Positions 1 through 6,904 of a stretch of 16,892 nt of DNA are shown here, one piece after another; position 1 is the first letter of the stretch; each line of letters starts with the position of its first letter. Source of the stretch: Pirellulales bacterium. GTDB taxonomy: Bacteria; Planctomycetota; Planctomycetia; Pirellulales; JAICIG01. The stretch lies in the NCBI GenBank assembly GCA_025924495.1, contig JAICIG010000140.1, positions 1 to 16,892 on the forward strand, written 5' to 3'. The position numbers and the translations under genes were made by a program. The notes under the pieces were generated by a model that was not told the origin of the DNA, made no database searches, and worked only from the letters and a program-made list of their open reading frames with translations.

Positions 1-1
1 A

Positions 2-562
2 CTGGCCGTAGGCGCCTTCATGTTCGCCTGGCATTTCAACCCCTTCTCGCAGTCGGTGTTGTACTTGCACATGACCGGCGCCTTGGAGTTCAGTGAACGG
101 TCGTATGGAGAAACCGTCTCGACGATCGCTGTTGGTTCGATCGCGGCCTGCGTGCTGTACGGGGTTTTCTGCCGGCGCTTTCCGATGCGCGTGCTGGTGC
201 CGGTTTGCATTATTTGCGGCATCATCAGCACGCTGGCCTACTGGCCGCTGGTTGATGGCGCTTCGGCGACCTCGGTCAGCCTGCTCGCCGGGTTCAGTTA
301 CATGATGGCCAATATGATCCTGCTGGATCTGGCTGCCCGGGCTTGCCCTCTGAAGGCCGCAGGAACCGTGTTCGCCGTGTTCATGGCGCTGTGCAACATT
401 TCAGCGGGACTTTCGACCTGGCTGGGCGGATACGGCTACGAGCTGGCCTCCGACGCGTGGGGCAGCGGCTCTGGGTTCTGCCTGCTGCTGGCCGTCAGCG
501 CTGGATTTACCGCCTGCTCTTGGCTCGCCGCTCGAAGGTTGCCGCGAGAGCTGCTCGCTTAA
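2..562 (+). CDS. MFS transporter, C-terminal half (5' end outside window)
   Basis: This is the tail of a multi-pass inner-membrane transporter of the major facilitator superfamily, closest in feel to the BT1/folate-biopterin transporter branch. The frame is open to the left edge, so the start lies upstream of the window. About 187 residues are visible, with six hydrophobic segments that would correspond to helices 7-12. They are separated by short basic loops such as CRRFPMR and end in the cytoplasmic AARRLPRELLA tail. The segments FNPFSQSVLYLHMT and LDLAARACPLKAAGTVFA resemble planctomycete BT1-like transporters from memory. The substrate cannot be told from this half. The gene ends 30 bp before the stop of the convergent sulfatase, and I see no clear terminator hairpin between them. 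Membership of the MFS is fairly sure; the BT1 assignment is an inference. Confidence 0.85.
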   Translation: MAVGAFMFAWHFNPFSQSVLYLHMTGALEFSERSYGETVSTIAVGSIAACVLYGVFCRRFPMRVLVPVCIICGIISTLAYWPLVDGASATSVSLLAGFSYMMANMILLDLAARACPLKAAGTVFAVFMALCNISAGLSTWLGGYGYELASDAWGSGSGFCLLLAVSAGFTACSWLAARRLPRELLA

Positions 563-592
563 GTTCCAGCAGGACGCGCCTGAAAGCTTCGG

Positions 593-2338
593 CTACGGCG
601 CCAGCCGCTCGATCTCGGCAAATTGCACGCCTCGCCGCGCGCCTGCTTCGTTCACGGAGCACTCCAGCCGCACGGGCCCCTGTTTGAGTTCGAACGGGCC
701 GATCACGCATGATTCGGCGTCAGGCTTTAACGGACGTTCCATCGTGGCGCCCCCTAGCGAAACTTGAGCCGCATTGGCGCCGCGGTCGAATCGCAACGTC
801 ACCTGATATTTGCCGGCCGCAGCTTCGAGGTCCCAATGGCCGATGTCATTGGGTCTCCAGCCGGCCGCCGGTCCGCGCCAGTCCTGCCGTGTCAGCACAA
901 CCGGGTTCTCGTGCGCCGTACCAATCGCAATGTTCGGCAGGGCGAAGCCGCGAGCCTGGCTCATCTCGGCAAACCAGGCCTCGTACTCGTGTTTCAGCTC
1001 GTCGATAATCTGCGGATGCTCTGCCGCGACGTTGCGCTCTTCGTAAGGATCGCTAGTCAGGTCGTACAGTTCGAGCTGTTGGGGCTTGGGCAGTTTCTCG
1101 CCGCCGACGCCGCGGGGTTGCAGCAATTTCCAACGCGGTCCGCGCGCGGCGAAGGCGCGATAGATTTGCGGCGTGTCGCCGCGATGCCACTGGAAGAACA
1201 GCGTCCGATCGGGCCAGGCTTCCGTTTTCCCTTCAAGAATGGCGAGCAGACTGCGGCCGTCGAATTGCACCTGTGCCGGCCGCTCGACGTGACAGGCCTC
1301 GAGCAAGGTCGGCGCAAGATCGATGTGGGCGGCGGCGATGGAGCGTTTTCGCCCGGCGGGCAGGCGCACCGGCCACCGCACGTAGCAGGGCACGCGAGTG
1401 CCCCCCTCGTAGACGCTGCCTTTGCGGCCATGTAGGCCCGCATTGTAGCGAGGCTGTTGCGGGCCATTGTCGGTGAGAAAGATCACGATCGTATTATTCG
1501 TCAGTTGCAAATCGTCGAGCTTCTGGAGAAGCCGGCCGAAGTTCTTGTCGAGGTTTTCGACCATAGCGTACAGCCGAGCCAGGTCGTCCCCGCTCATCGG
1601 CTTGCCGTCGAGCGCATAGCCAATGCGGGGAAACTGGTTCGGGCGCAAGTCTTCCTTACGGTAAGCCGCATATTCATCCTCCGGCGCCTCCAAGGGCGAG
1701 TGTGGCGCGTTGAACGGCAAATAGACGAAGAACGGTTGACGCCGGTTTTGCTCGATGAATTCAATGGCGGCATTGGTGTAAACGTCGGAGCAGTAGCCGT
1801 TAGTTCTTTCCAGCTTGCCGTTGTGCAGCAGCATGGGATTGAAATAACTGCCGCCGCCCGGCGGATCGGAGGGCTGGCCTAATCCGCCCCCCTTGATGAC
1901 CAGCGACTCTTGAAAGCCCTGATCCATCGCCCGCATCGGATAGTTGTCGCCCAAGTGCCACTTGCCGAAAATGCCGGTGCGGTAGCCGGCCGCCGAGAGC
2001 ATTTCAGCAATCGTTACTTCATCGGCGAACATCAGCGAGCGGCCGAGGAAGGTATCGACGACGCCGGTCCGATAGTTGTAGCGGCCGGTCATCAGGCTCG
2101 ATCGCGTCGGCGAGCAAACCGGGCAAACGTAGAAATGCTCCAGCTCAACGCTTTGCGTGGCGAAGCGATCGAGATTCGGCGTTTTCAACTTCGGATTGCC
2201 GTGGGCGCCCAAATCGCCGAACCCTTGGTCGTCGGACATCACCAGCACCACGTTCGGCCGAGTCGAGGCCTCGTTGGCCGCTTGCGATAGATTCGCCAAG
2301 GCAAGCAATGTTGCTGCCGCGCAGATATAGATTCTCAT
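593..2338 (-). CDS. secreted formylglycine-dependent sulfatase (arylsulfatase A-like)
   Basis: This alkaline-phosphatase-superfamily enzyme hydrolyses sulfate esters, probably on sulfated polysaccharides, outside the cytoplasm. I chose the ATG at 2338 (581 aa) because it starts a clean signal peptide (MRIYICAAATLLALANLSQA) and has GGGAG nine bases upstream; an in-frame ATG at 2398 would add 20 polar residues and destroy that signal. Visible motifs are metal ligands D36-D37, the sulfatase signature CSPTR with C75 as the predicted formylglycine precursor, GKWHLG at 125-130, APH around H213, TDNG with D290-N291, and K306 just before the EGG motif. Residues from about 487 form an extra C-terminal stretch of beta-rich character that may be a small binding domain. 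Cysteine-type sulfatases need a formylglycine-generating enzyme, which is not in this window. The substrate is unknown. Confidence 0.96.
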   Translation of the reverse strand: MRIYICAAATLLALANLSQAANEASTRPNVVLVMSDDQGFGDLGAHGNPKLKTPNLDRFATQSVELEHFYVCPVCSPTRSSLMTGRYNYRTGVVDTFLGRSLMFADEVTIAEMLSAAGYRTGIFGKWHLGDNYPMRAMDQGFQESLVIKGGGLGQPSDPPGGGSYFNPMLLHNGKLERTNGYCSDVYTNAAIEFIEQNRRQPFFVYLPFNAPHSPLEAPEDEYAAYRKEDLRPNQFPRIGYALDGKPMSGDDLARLYAMVENLDKNFGRLLQKLDDLQLTNNTIVIFLTDNGPQQPRYNAGLHGRKGSVYEGGTRVPCYVRWPVRLPAGRKRSIAAAHIDLAPTLLEACHVERPAQVQFDGRSLLAILEGKTEAWPDRTLFFQWHRGDTPQIYRAFAARGPRWKLLQPRGVGGEKLPKPQQLELYDLTSDPYEERNVAAEHPQIIDELKHEYEAWFAEMSQARGFALPNIAIGTAHENPVVLTRQDWRGPAAGWRPNDIGHWDLEAAAGKYQVTLRFDRGANAAQVSLGGATMERPLKPDAESCVIGPFELKQGPVRLECSVNEAGARRGVQFAEIERLAP

Positions 2339-2407
2339 GAGCCTGTTCTCCCGTTGCTCTTTCAGTCGATAGCATTGCCGGCTTGAATTCGCTGCCATAA
2401 AGGGAGC

Positions 2408-2749
2408 CTAACCTTTTACCCGGTAACCAATCTGCTCGAGCACGTCGCGGACGCGGTCCAGGTGACGCCCTTGAATCTCAAGGATCTCGTCTTTCACGCT
2501 TCCGCCGGCGCCGCAAGCGTTTTTGAGCTGCGTGAGCAAACCGGCCAGGTCGTTCCCTGCGGCCGGCAATCCGCGCACGACCGTCGCCACTTTTCCCTTG
2601 GCTCGTTTCTCAATCGCCAGCTTTGCCGTTTGCTCTTCCGGAGGAATTCTTGGCGGCGGGGGAGGCGGGCACGTGCATTCCGCTTCTAACTGGCCGCAAC
2701 GGTCGCAGCGCGGCGGTCGATCCCAAGGGGTTCCGGCAAACAATCGCAT
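2408..2749 (-). CDS. yciH: SUI1/YciH-family translation initiation factor-like protein
   Basis: This is a 113-residue bacterial relative of eukaryotic eIF1. Proteins of the SUI1 family bind the small ribosomal subunit near the P site and influence start-codon selection, although the bacterial role is less clear. The SUI1 fold occupies about residues 50-113, with the characteristic stretches VATVVRGLPAAGNDL, CGAGGSVKDEILEIQG and the end LEQIGYRVKG. The N-terminus carries CDRCG...CTC followed by six prolines, which could be a small metal-binding cluster; I recall this arrangement in planctomycete homologues. The ATG at 2749 has no obvious Shine-Dalgarno sequence. The gene lies 69 bp upstream of the sulfatase on the same strand, so co-transcription is possible but functionally unexplained. 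Confidence 0.93.
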   Translation of the reverse strand: MRLFAGTPWDRPPRCDRCGQLEAECTCPPPPPPRIPPEEQTAKLAIEKRAKGKVATVVRGLPAAGNDLAGLLTQLKNACGAGGSVKDEILEIQGRHLDRVRDVLEQIGYRVKG

Positions 2750-2759
2750 GCAAAATCGG

Positions 2760-2792
2760 TCTTAAAACGTTGCCTATCGCTCTTAGAACGTT
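2760..2792. repeat. two 12-bp direct repeats 21 bp apart in a divergent gap
   Basis: TCTTAAAACGTT (2760-2771) recurs as TCTTAGAACGTT (2781-2792), with 11 of 12 bases identical and start-to-start spacing of 21 bp, two helical turns. Each copy ends in the palindrome AACGTT. They lie between the divergent starts of yciH and the amidohydrolase, so a regulator binding one face of the helix is conceivable. Chance duplication cannot be excluded. Confidence 0.4.
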
Positions 2793-2848
2793 TCTATTAG
2801 GCGGCATATCGCGGCCTTGGCCGGTCGCCCGATTCACAGGCCCCTTGT

Positions 2849-2854
2849 TATAAC
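2849..2854 (+). promoter_or_regulatory. possible -10 box five bases before the amidohydrolase ATG
   Basis: TATAAC lies five bases before the ATG at 2860, so transcription would begin at or near the start codon. No Shine-Dalgarno sequence is visible and no good -35 element sits at 16-18 bp. The site is therefore only a candidate for a leaderless promoter. Confidence 0.35.
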
Positions 2855-2859
2855 CTGCC

Positions 2860-3813
2860 ATGCTCACTCGCCGCCAATTTCAAACGTCGCTCGCCGCCGC
2901 TGCCATATCGTCGCCGCTGGGATTGTTCGCTCGAGCAGCCCACGGCCAGGCCCCTGCCAAGCGTTCGCCAGCCGGAAAGTATGTCGACGTCCATACTCAT
3001 CTCGGGCAGACGTGGAACAGCACGCAGATTCTCTCTGCCGAAGAACTGTTACGCTGGATGGACGCGCACGATATCGCCCAGGCCGTGGTGTTGCCGCTGG
3101 TTTCGCCCGAGTCGTCCAGTTACCCCTTGACGACCGACTTCGTGCTATCTGAAACTCGGCCTCATCGTGATCGGCTGATTCCCTTCTGTTCTGTCGACCC
3201 GCGCACCAGTTACAACGGCGGCCACAAAGGGTTGGTCGCGATGCTGTCCCACTATGTCGAGGCGGGCGCTAAAGGCTTTGGCGAGCACAAGCCTGGCGTC
3301 AAGATCGACGATCCGCGCAATCTCGCCTTGTACCAAGCTTGCGCCGAAGTGAAGTTGCCGGTCCTTTTCCACCTCGATAATCAACGCAACATGGACGCGC
3401 CCGGATTGCCCGGGCTGGCCAAAGTGCTGGAGTCCGTGCCTGGCACTGCATTCATTGGGCATGGGCCAGGCTGGTGGGCTTCGATCGGCGGCGGCGTTTC
3501 GCAGGCCGATCTGGGCGGCTACCCCCGCGGCGAGGTAGCGCCTGGCGGCGCCATCGATGTGCTGATGGAGAAGTATCCGAACCTTTACGGCGACTTGTCG
3601 GCAGGCAGCGGCGCGGGCGCGATCAGTCGCGACTTGAAATTCGGTCGAGAGTTCTTGATCCGCCGCGCCGATCGCGTGATGTTCGGCACCGATTTTCTGT
3701 CGCCGGGCCAGGACGTGCCGCAATTCGAACTCTTCGATAAGCTGGATCTGCCCGAAGATGTGCGAGCCAAAGTCTCGCGGGAGACGGCGCGGAAGTTATT
3801 GCAGCTTACCTGA
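2860..3813 (+). CDS. Tat-exported amidohydrolase family 2 (TIM-barrel metal-dependent hydrolase)
   Basis: The predicted protein of 317 aa belongs to the Amidohydro_2 group, which hydrolyses or decarboxylates small organic acids and lactones. The first ~30 residues are a twin-arginine-type export signal: RR at positions 4-5 in TRRQFQ, then an alanine-rich hydrophobic stretch ending near AHGQA. The mature part starts with the metal-binding HxH motif (H45, H47 in VDVHTH). Further likely ligands or catalytic residues are H171 in LFHLDN, H201 in IGHGPG and D278 in FGTDF. The length fits the family. The gene stands alone, diverging from yciH and followed by about 100 bp before the next gene. The specific substrate cannot be inferred. 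The start is supported by the signal sequence but lacks a Shine-Dalgarno site. Confidence 0.9.
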   Translation: MLTRRQFQTSLAAAAISSPLGLFARAAHGQAPAKRSPAGKYVDVHTHLGQTWNSTQILSAEELLRWMDAHDIAQAVVLPLVSPESSSYPLTTDFVLSETRPHRDRLIPFCSVDPRTSYNGGHKGLVAMLSHYVEAGAKGFGEHKPGVKIDDPRNLALYQACAEVKLPVLFHLDNQRNMDAPGLPGLAKVLESVPGTAFIGHGPGWWASIGGGVSQADLGGYPRGEVAPGGAIDVLMEKYPNLYGDLSAGSGAGAISRDLKFGREFLIRRADRVMFGTDFLSPGQDVPQFELFDKLDLPEDVRAKVSRETARKLLQLT

Positions 3814-3915
3814 GCTTTTGCGAGGACAGAGCGCGTATTTCACCGTCTACAAAAACGTGCGGCCGCATGAATGGCGCTTTGCAGGCAACTCGTTGGATTG
3901 ACATCGAACCGTCAC

Positions 3916-4935
3916 ATGCTCCTCCGCCGGGCCGGTCTTCCGCTGTTCGCTTTGTTCCTGCCGTTCTCGCTGTTGCTCGGAAGCGTTTCCCGCCAGCCGC
4001 CCCTAAAATTGAAGATCATCGCCTTTAACACGCACTTGTTGCCTCGCATCGCGCTGCGCATTGCCGGGCGCCGCGGCCAAGGCCCCTACCGTGCTCAAGC
4101 AATCGGTCGCCGGTTAGCCAATTACGACGTGGTCGGCCTGAGCGAAGTATTTGATGGCGAGCGACGCAGCGAACTGATTGGCAGCTTGCAACAAGCGTCG
4201 GGCAACGCGTTCAACGCGGTCTGGTATGGGCGGCCGCGTGGCCGAGCGTTTACCAATAGCGGACTATTGTTTTTGAGCCGCTATCCGGTTGAATCGCAGC
4301 ATTTGATTACTTTTCGCCATGCCTCCCGGTTTCTCACGCACGGATTTCGGGCCGATGCGTTTGCCGCCAAAGGCGCAATCCATGCGCGGATCACGCTGGG
4401 CGATGATCCGCCCCAGGCAATAGATTGCTTTCTCACGCACCTGGACAGCCGCTCTGCCTCGGCCCGTGCGGGCCAGTTAGGCGACTTGGTCCGCTTTATC
4501 GCCGCGCACGCAAGCCCTCAGCGACCGGCAATCTTAATGGGCGACTTCAATATTGCCGCCGACTTTCCGCTCGAGCCCTCGGGCGCCAGTCACGGTTCGC
4601 TGTATCAGCAATTGCTGACCGCCTTGGCTGTCTCAGGCATCGATTGGATCGATGTCTGGCCGTCGTTGGGGTCCGGGCCAGGCGGCACTAGCGCCGCGAC
4701 CGAGGAGCAGGGCGGCCGGCGCATCGATTATGTCTTTGTCTCCGCTGGCAACGCTTCCGCCGCTTGTGCAATGCGGCCAACACGAATTGCCGTCGAGCGC
4801 TTTTACGACCCTCGGGTCGCCGAAGGTTCACTCTCTGATCATGCCGCGGTAGAATGCGACTTCGAGCTTGTCTTTCGCAGTTCCGGCGGCTCCGGCCGCA
4901 GCCGCGCCCAAGACTCGCCGGCCGGAAACGAATAG
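3916..4935 (+). CDS. endonuclease/exonuclease/phosphatase-family protein, neutral sphingomyelinase-like
   Basis: This DNase I-fold phosphodiesterase has all the expected catalytic residues: N38 in FNTH, E77 in LSEVFD, H175 in LTHLDS, D210 and N212 in MGDFN, and D308-H309 in the final SDHAAVE. The spacing and the NTHLLPR and SGLLFLSRYP stretches look more like the bacterial sphingomyelinase C/neutral sphingomyelinase branch than DNA-repair ExoIII, so a phospholipid-type substrate is likely but not proven. I chose the ATG at 3916 (339 aa) because it begins directly with a signal peptide or membrane anchor (MLLRRAGLPLFALFLPFSLL). An in-frame ATG at 3871 would add 15 residues. Neither has a clear Shine-Dalgarno site. 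The C-terminal 20 residues are polar and low-complexity. The next gene starts 67 bp downstream. Confidence 0.88.
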   Translation: MLLRRAGLPLFALFLPFSLLLGSVSRQPPLKLKIIAFNTHLLPRIALRIAGRRGQGPYRAQAIGRRLANYDVVGLSEVFDGERRSELIGSLQQASGNAFNAVWYGRPRGRAFTNSGLLFLSRYPVESQHLITFRHASRFLTHGFRADAFAAKGAIHARITLGDDPPQAIDCFLTHLDSRSASARAGQLGDLVRFIAAHASPQRPAILMGDFNIAADFPLEPSGASHGSLYQQLLTALAVSGIDWIDVWPSLGSGPGGTSAATEEQGGRRIDYVFVSAGNASAACAMRPTRIAVERFYDPRVAEGSLSDHAAVECDFELVFRSSGGSGRSRAQDSPAGNE

Positions 4936-4943
4936 CATTTTGG

Positions 4944-4963
4944 CGGCGCGGCCGATCGCGCCG
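4944..4963. other. GC-rich hairpin between phosphodiesterase and repeat-protein gene
   Basis: CGGCGCG (4944-4950) and CGCGCCG (4957-4963) can pair as a seven-base stem with a six-base loop, nine bases after the stop at 4935. No T-tract follows, so this could be a weak terminator, an mRNA-end stabiliser or chance in GC-rich DNA. Confidence 0.3.
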
Positions 4964-5002
4964 GCCCGGCGAACCGTCGGCGCCCAGCAAACGGAAGAAG
5001 CC

Positions 5003-5497
5003 ATGTCTGACGATACCGAAGCCTTGCGCCAACGCGTGGAACAGTTGGAGCAGGAAGTCGCCTCGTTGCGATCGAGCAATGTGTATCGAGGCGTCAGAAA
5101 ACGCTCCGCGACGGAGTTCTTCGGGTGGCCGTTGTGGGAAATCGCAATAGGGCCCAATCCTGATGCTGGCGAGTTCCGCGGTCATGCCAGAGCGATCGTC
5201 GCCTTCGGCGACATGGCAACCGGTTTTCTGGCGATGGGCGGTTTGGCTCGCGGTGTGATTGCAATGGGGGGCGGCGCCATTGGCGTGATTGCATTCGGTG
5301 GCGGCGCGATCGGCGCATTACTTGCGGTTGGCGGCGGCGCGATTGGAACGATTGCCATTGGCGGAGGAGCGGTCGGCCACTACGCGTTTGGCGGCGGCGC
5401 CTTGGGAGACTACGTTTTCAGCAGCGTCCGCCGCGATCCTGAAGCCGTCGCTTTGATCAAATCCGTTGCTGACTTCTTACACGTTCCAATGCCATGA
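5003..5497 (+). CDS. small glycine-rich decapeptide-repeat protein with N-terminal coiled coil
   Basis: This is a 164-residue protein of unknown function. The start at 5003 has GGAAG just upstream and is followed at once by a short acidic coiled coil (residues 4-24, EALRQRVEQLEQEVASLR). A linker with FFGWPLWEIAIGPNPDAGE and RGHARAIVAFGD leads into a strikingly regular tract at about residues 74-138. There units of ten residues repeat with consensus G-V/T/H-I/Y-A-M/F/I-G-G-G-A-I/V/L; one unit is a residue longer. Alternating small and hydrophobic residues suggest a solenoid such as a tight beta-roll, or glycine-zipper packing in a membrane. I recall similar proteins in planctomycete genomes but know no assigned function. 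The last ~25 residues (SSVRRDPEAVALIKSVADFLHVPMP) form a probable helix. There is no signal peptide. The protein may oligomerise through its coiled coil. Confidence 0.88.
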   Translation: MSDDTEALRQRVEQLEQEVASLRSSNVYRGVRKRSATEFFGWPLWEIAIGPNPDAGEFRGHARAIVAFGDMATGFLAMGGLARGVIAMGGGAIGVIAFGGGAIGALLAVGGGAIGTIAIGGGAVGHYAFGGGALGDYVFSSVRRDPEAVALIKSVADFLHVPMP

Positions 5498-5558
5498 ACC
5501 TCGGGCGATCGTGATGCGTCTTAACCCGACGAAAGATTAATGTTTTCGCGATCATGGC

Positions 5559-6140
5559 ATGACCCAGTGGATTTCTATTGCGGCGGTCGTCGGCGTAGGC
5601 GCGCGTCATCTTGTCGAGAGATTTCGCCGCTGGAATGGTGCTCGCGTTCTTGATCCTGAGGACCCGCTGATATTTGAGCCATGCCAATGGCCCATCGAGA
5701 GCCGTCGCGAAATGGCGGCATACAGTCGAGCGATTCGAGAGAATGCAGCAAGTCCGCCGATGGCATTTTATCGGGAGTACGTGGATCCTTGGTCGGGAGG
5801 CAATATTTTCCAGCTCGCAAACTGCGGAAACGGCATGCCGCTGATCGAGGTTGGATTTGAATCGAGCGAAATGGTATGCCTTCCGCTAATCGATGCGAGC
5901 GCGGCTGCTGGCGAGTTCAAAGCCGCGCGGCGACAATTCTTGCGGCGCGCGGGTGCAGGCGACTCCGAACGCCGCTGGTTCGTTGATAGCCTGTCTGACG
6001 CTTGCGAAGCTTGTTCTTGGCTGAAAGACGACGCTACGATCGTTATCACAAGGACGGTTGTAGAGGGGACGGTCTTAGATGAAGAGATGCAAGCTGCGGC
6101 AAGTTGCTTGCCCGGCTGCCTCTCCTGTTTATCTCAATAA
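5559..6140 (+). CDS. hypothetical protein, no recognised family
   Basis: A 193-residue open frame with protein-like composition lies between clearer genes on the same strand. I do not recognise it. The first ~20 residues are mildly hydrophobic (MTQWISIAAVVGVGARHLVERF), which could be a weak membrane anchor. The middle contains FYREYVDPWSGGNIFQLANCGNGMPLIEVGFESSEMVCLPL, split here only for reference, which reads like a folded alpha/beta domain. The C-terminal third contains five cysteines, three of them in the final SCLPGCLSCLSQ. No Shine-Dalgarno sequence precedes the ATG at 5559, so the start is uncertain. A perfect nine-base hairpin follows the stop, which supports this being the end of a transcript. 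The rest of the case for a real gene is its length and the lack of any competing frame. Confidence 0.6.
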   Translation: MTQWISIAAVVGVGARHLVERFRRWNGARVLDPEDPLIFEPCQWPIESRREMAAYSRAIRENAASPPMAFYREYVDPWSGGNIFQLANCGNGMPLIEVGFESSEMVCLPLIDASAAAGEFKAARRQFLRRAGAGDSERRWFVDSLSDACEACSWLKDDATIVITRTVVEGTVLDEEMQAAASCLPGCLSCLSQ

Positions 6141-6148
6141 CGTCGTCC

Positions 6149-6170
6149 AGCCGCGATTGGCATCGCGGCT
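6149..6170 (+). terminator. probable hairpin terminator after the hypothetical gene
   Basis: AGCCGCGAT (6149-6157) and ATCGCGGCT (6162-6170) form a perfect nine-base-pair stem around a TGGC loop, starting nine bases after the stop codon at 6140. The following bases are not T-rich, so it would be a non-canonical intrinsic terminator or a transcript-end stabiliser. Confidence 0.55.
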
Positions 6171-6217
6171 ACAAGCATGTTTGTGATGTCTTAAGGTTGC
6201 TATCGAATTGCAGCGTC

Positions 6218-6223
6218 TATAAT
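6218..6223 (+). promoter_or_regulatory. consensus -10 box TATAAT five bases before an ATG
   Basis: TATAAT occupies 6218-6223 and the zinc-ribbon gene begins with ATG at 6229, so the predicted transcription start falls on the start codon. A possible -35 element TTGCTA (6197-6202) lies 15 bp upstream, a short spacing. No Shine-Dalgarno sequence is present. Confidence 0.45.
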
Positions 6224-6228
6224 TGGGC

Positions 6229-6723
6229 ATGCGAGAAGAAACCTGGCACGTTGAAATCCGCTGCGCGAGTTGCCATTTTGCGACGATGTTCGATGCAGCG
6301 GCAGTTGCCGTCTGGCTACAGGAGGCGGGACGATTGCATCGCCACAGCGAGGCAACTCTGGAAGAATTGCGCGAGCTGGCCCTGGCCTTGGCGCCCCAGA
6401 TTGCATGCGGGAGTTGCGGCGAACCGCGACTGACCGCGGTTTTGGTCGAAGACGATCCAAATGACTGGCCGACAGCGCGCCGTTGCGAAGACTGTGGGCA
6501 GCTCATTCCGGCTGAGCGGCTGGAGATTTTCCCTGAGACGCGGACTTGCACCAAATGCCAGAGCCGCGACGAGCAGGGGGGCTCGCGCGACGCGCCGGAA
6601 TATTGCCCCCACTGCGGTTCGCCGCTGGTCATGCGGCTGAGCCGCGGGGCTGGCATCCGCCGTTACGCAATGGAATGTTCCGGAAATCCGCCCTGTCGCA
6701 AAGGAGTAGGGAGTAGCAAGTAG
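6229..6723 (+). CDS. multi-zinc-ribbon protein with DksA/TraR-like and topoisomerase-type zinc fingers
   Basis: The protein of 164 aa has four CxxC knuckles plus two further cysteines. C12/C15 and C60/C63 flank a helical segment (about 22-58) and may form one zinc site. C86-x2-C89-x17-C107-x2-C110 has exactly the spacing of the DksA/TraR C4 finger (RCEDCGQLIPAERLEI, then TCTKCQ). C126/C129 with C150 and C156 resembles the C4 zinc finger at the C-terminus of bacterial topoisomerase I (YCPHCGSPLVMRLSRG). The likely role is nucleic-acid or RNA-polymerase binding, but this is inference; there is no DksA coiled coil. I chose ATG 6229; a TTG at 6223 would add two residues but overlaps the TATAAT box. 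The last residues (GVGSSK) are encoded by a heptamer repeat that runs through the stop codon. Confidence 0.85.
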   Translation: MREETWHVEIRCASCHFATMFDAAAVAVWLQEAGRLHRHSEATLEELRELALALAPQIACGSCGEPRLTAVLVEDDPNDWPTARRCEDCGQLIPAERLEIFPETRTCTKCQSRDEQGGSRDAPEYCPHCGSPLVMRLSRGAGIRRYAMECSGNPPCRKGVGSSK

Positions 6724-6726
6724 AGA
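6706..6726 (+). repeat. three tandem heptamers across the zinc-ribbon stop codon
   Basis: GTAGGGA, GTAGCAA and GTAGAGA follow one another without gaps; the first four bases and the last base are constant. The third copy supplies the TAG stop codon at 6721-6723. Confidence 0.6.
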
Positions 6727-6904
6727 GGCGGGAGCAAATCGGGCGATTTCGATGTTTCACGCCGAATTCCGCATTAGGGCCACGCTTGCCTTCCGCCAAG
6801 GATAGGCGCCCAAAGCTTCCCAACCCGCGCCGACTCTCCCCTTGGCGGCTCGGCCTGTGTAGAATAAGGCCGGGCGCTTCGCTGCCTAACATGAAAGGAA
6901 CCTC

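Noticed and set aside
764..1435. Plus-strand open frame of 223 codons
   Set aside because: It is antisense to the sulfatase catalytic and C-terminal regions and has no ribosome site or recognisable domain.
6736..6749. AAATCG-GG-CGATTT inverted repeat as a terminator
   Set aside because: The two-base loop is too tight for a hairpin and no T-tract follows. It could be a chance palindrome.
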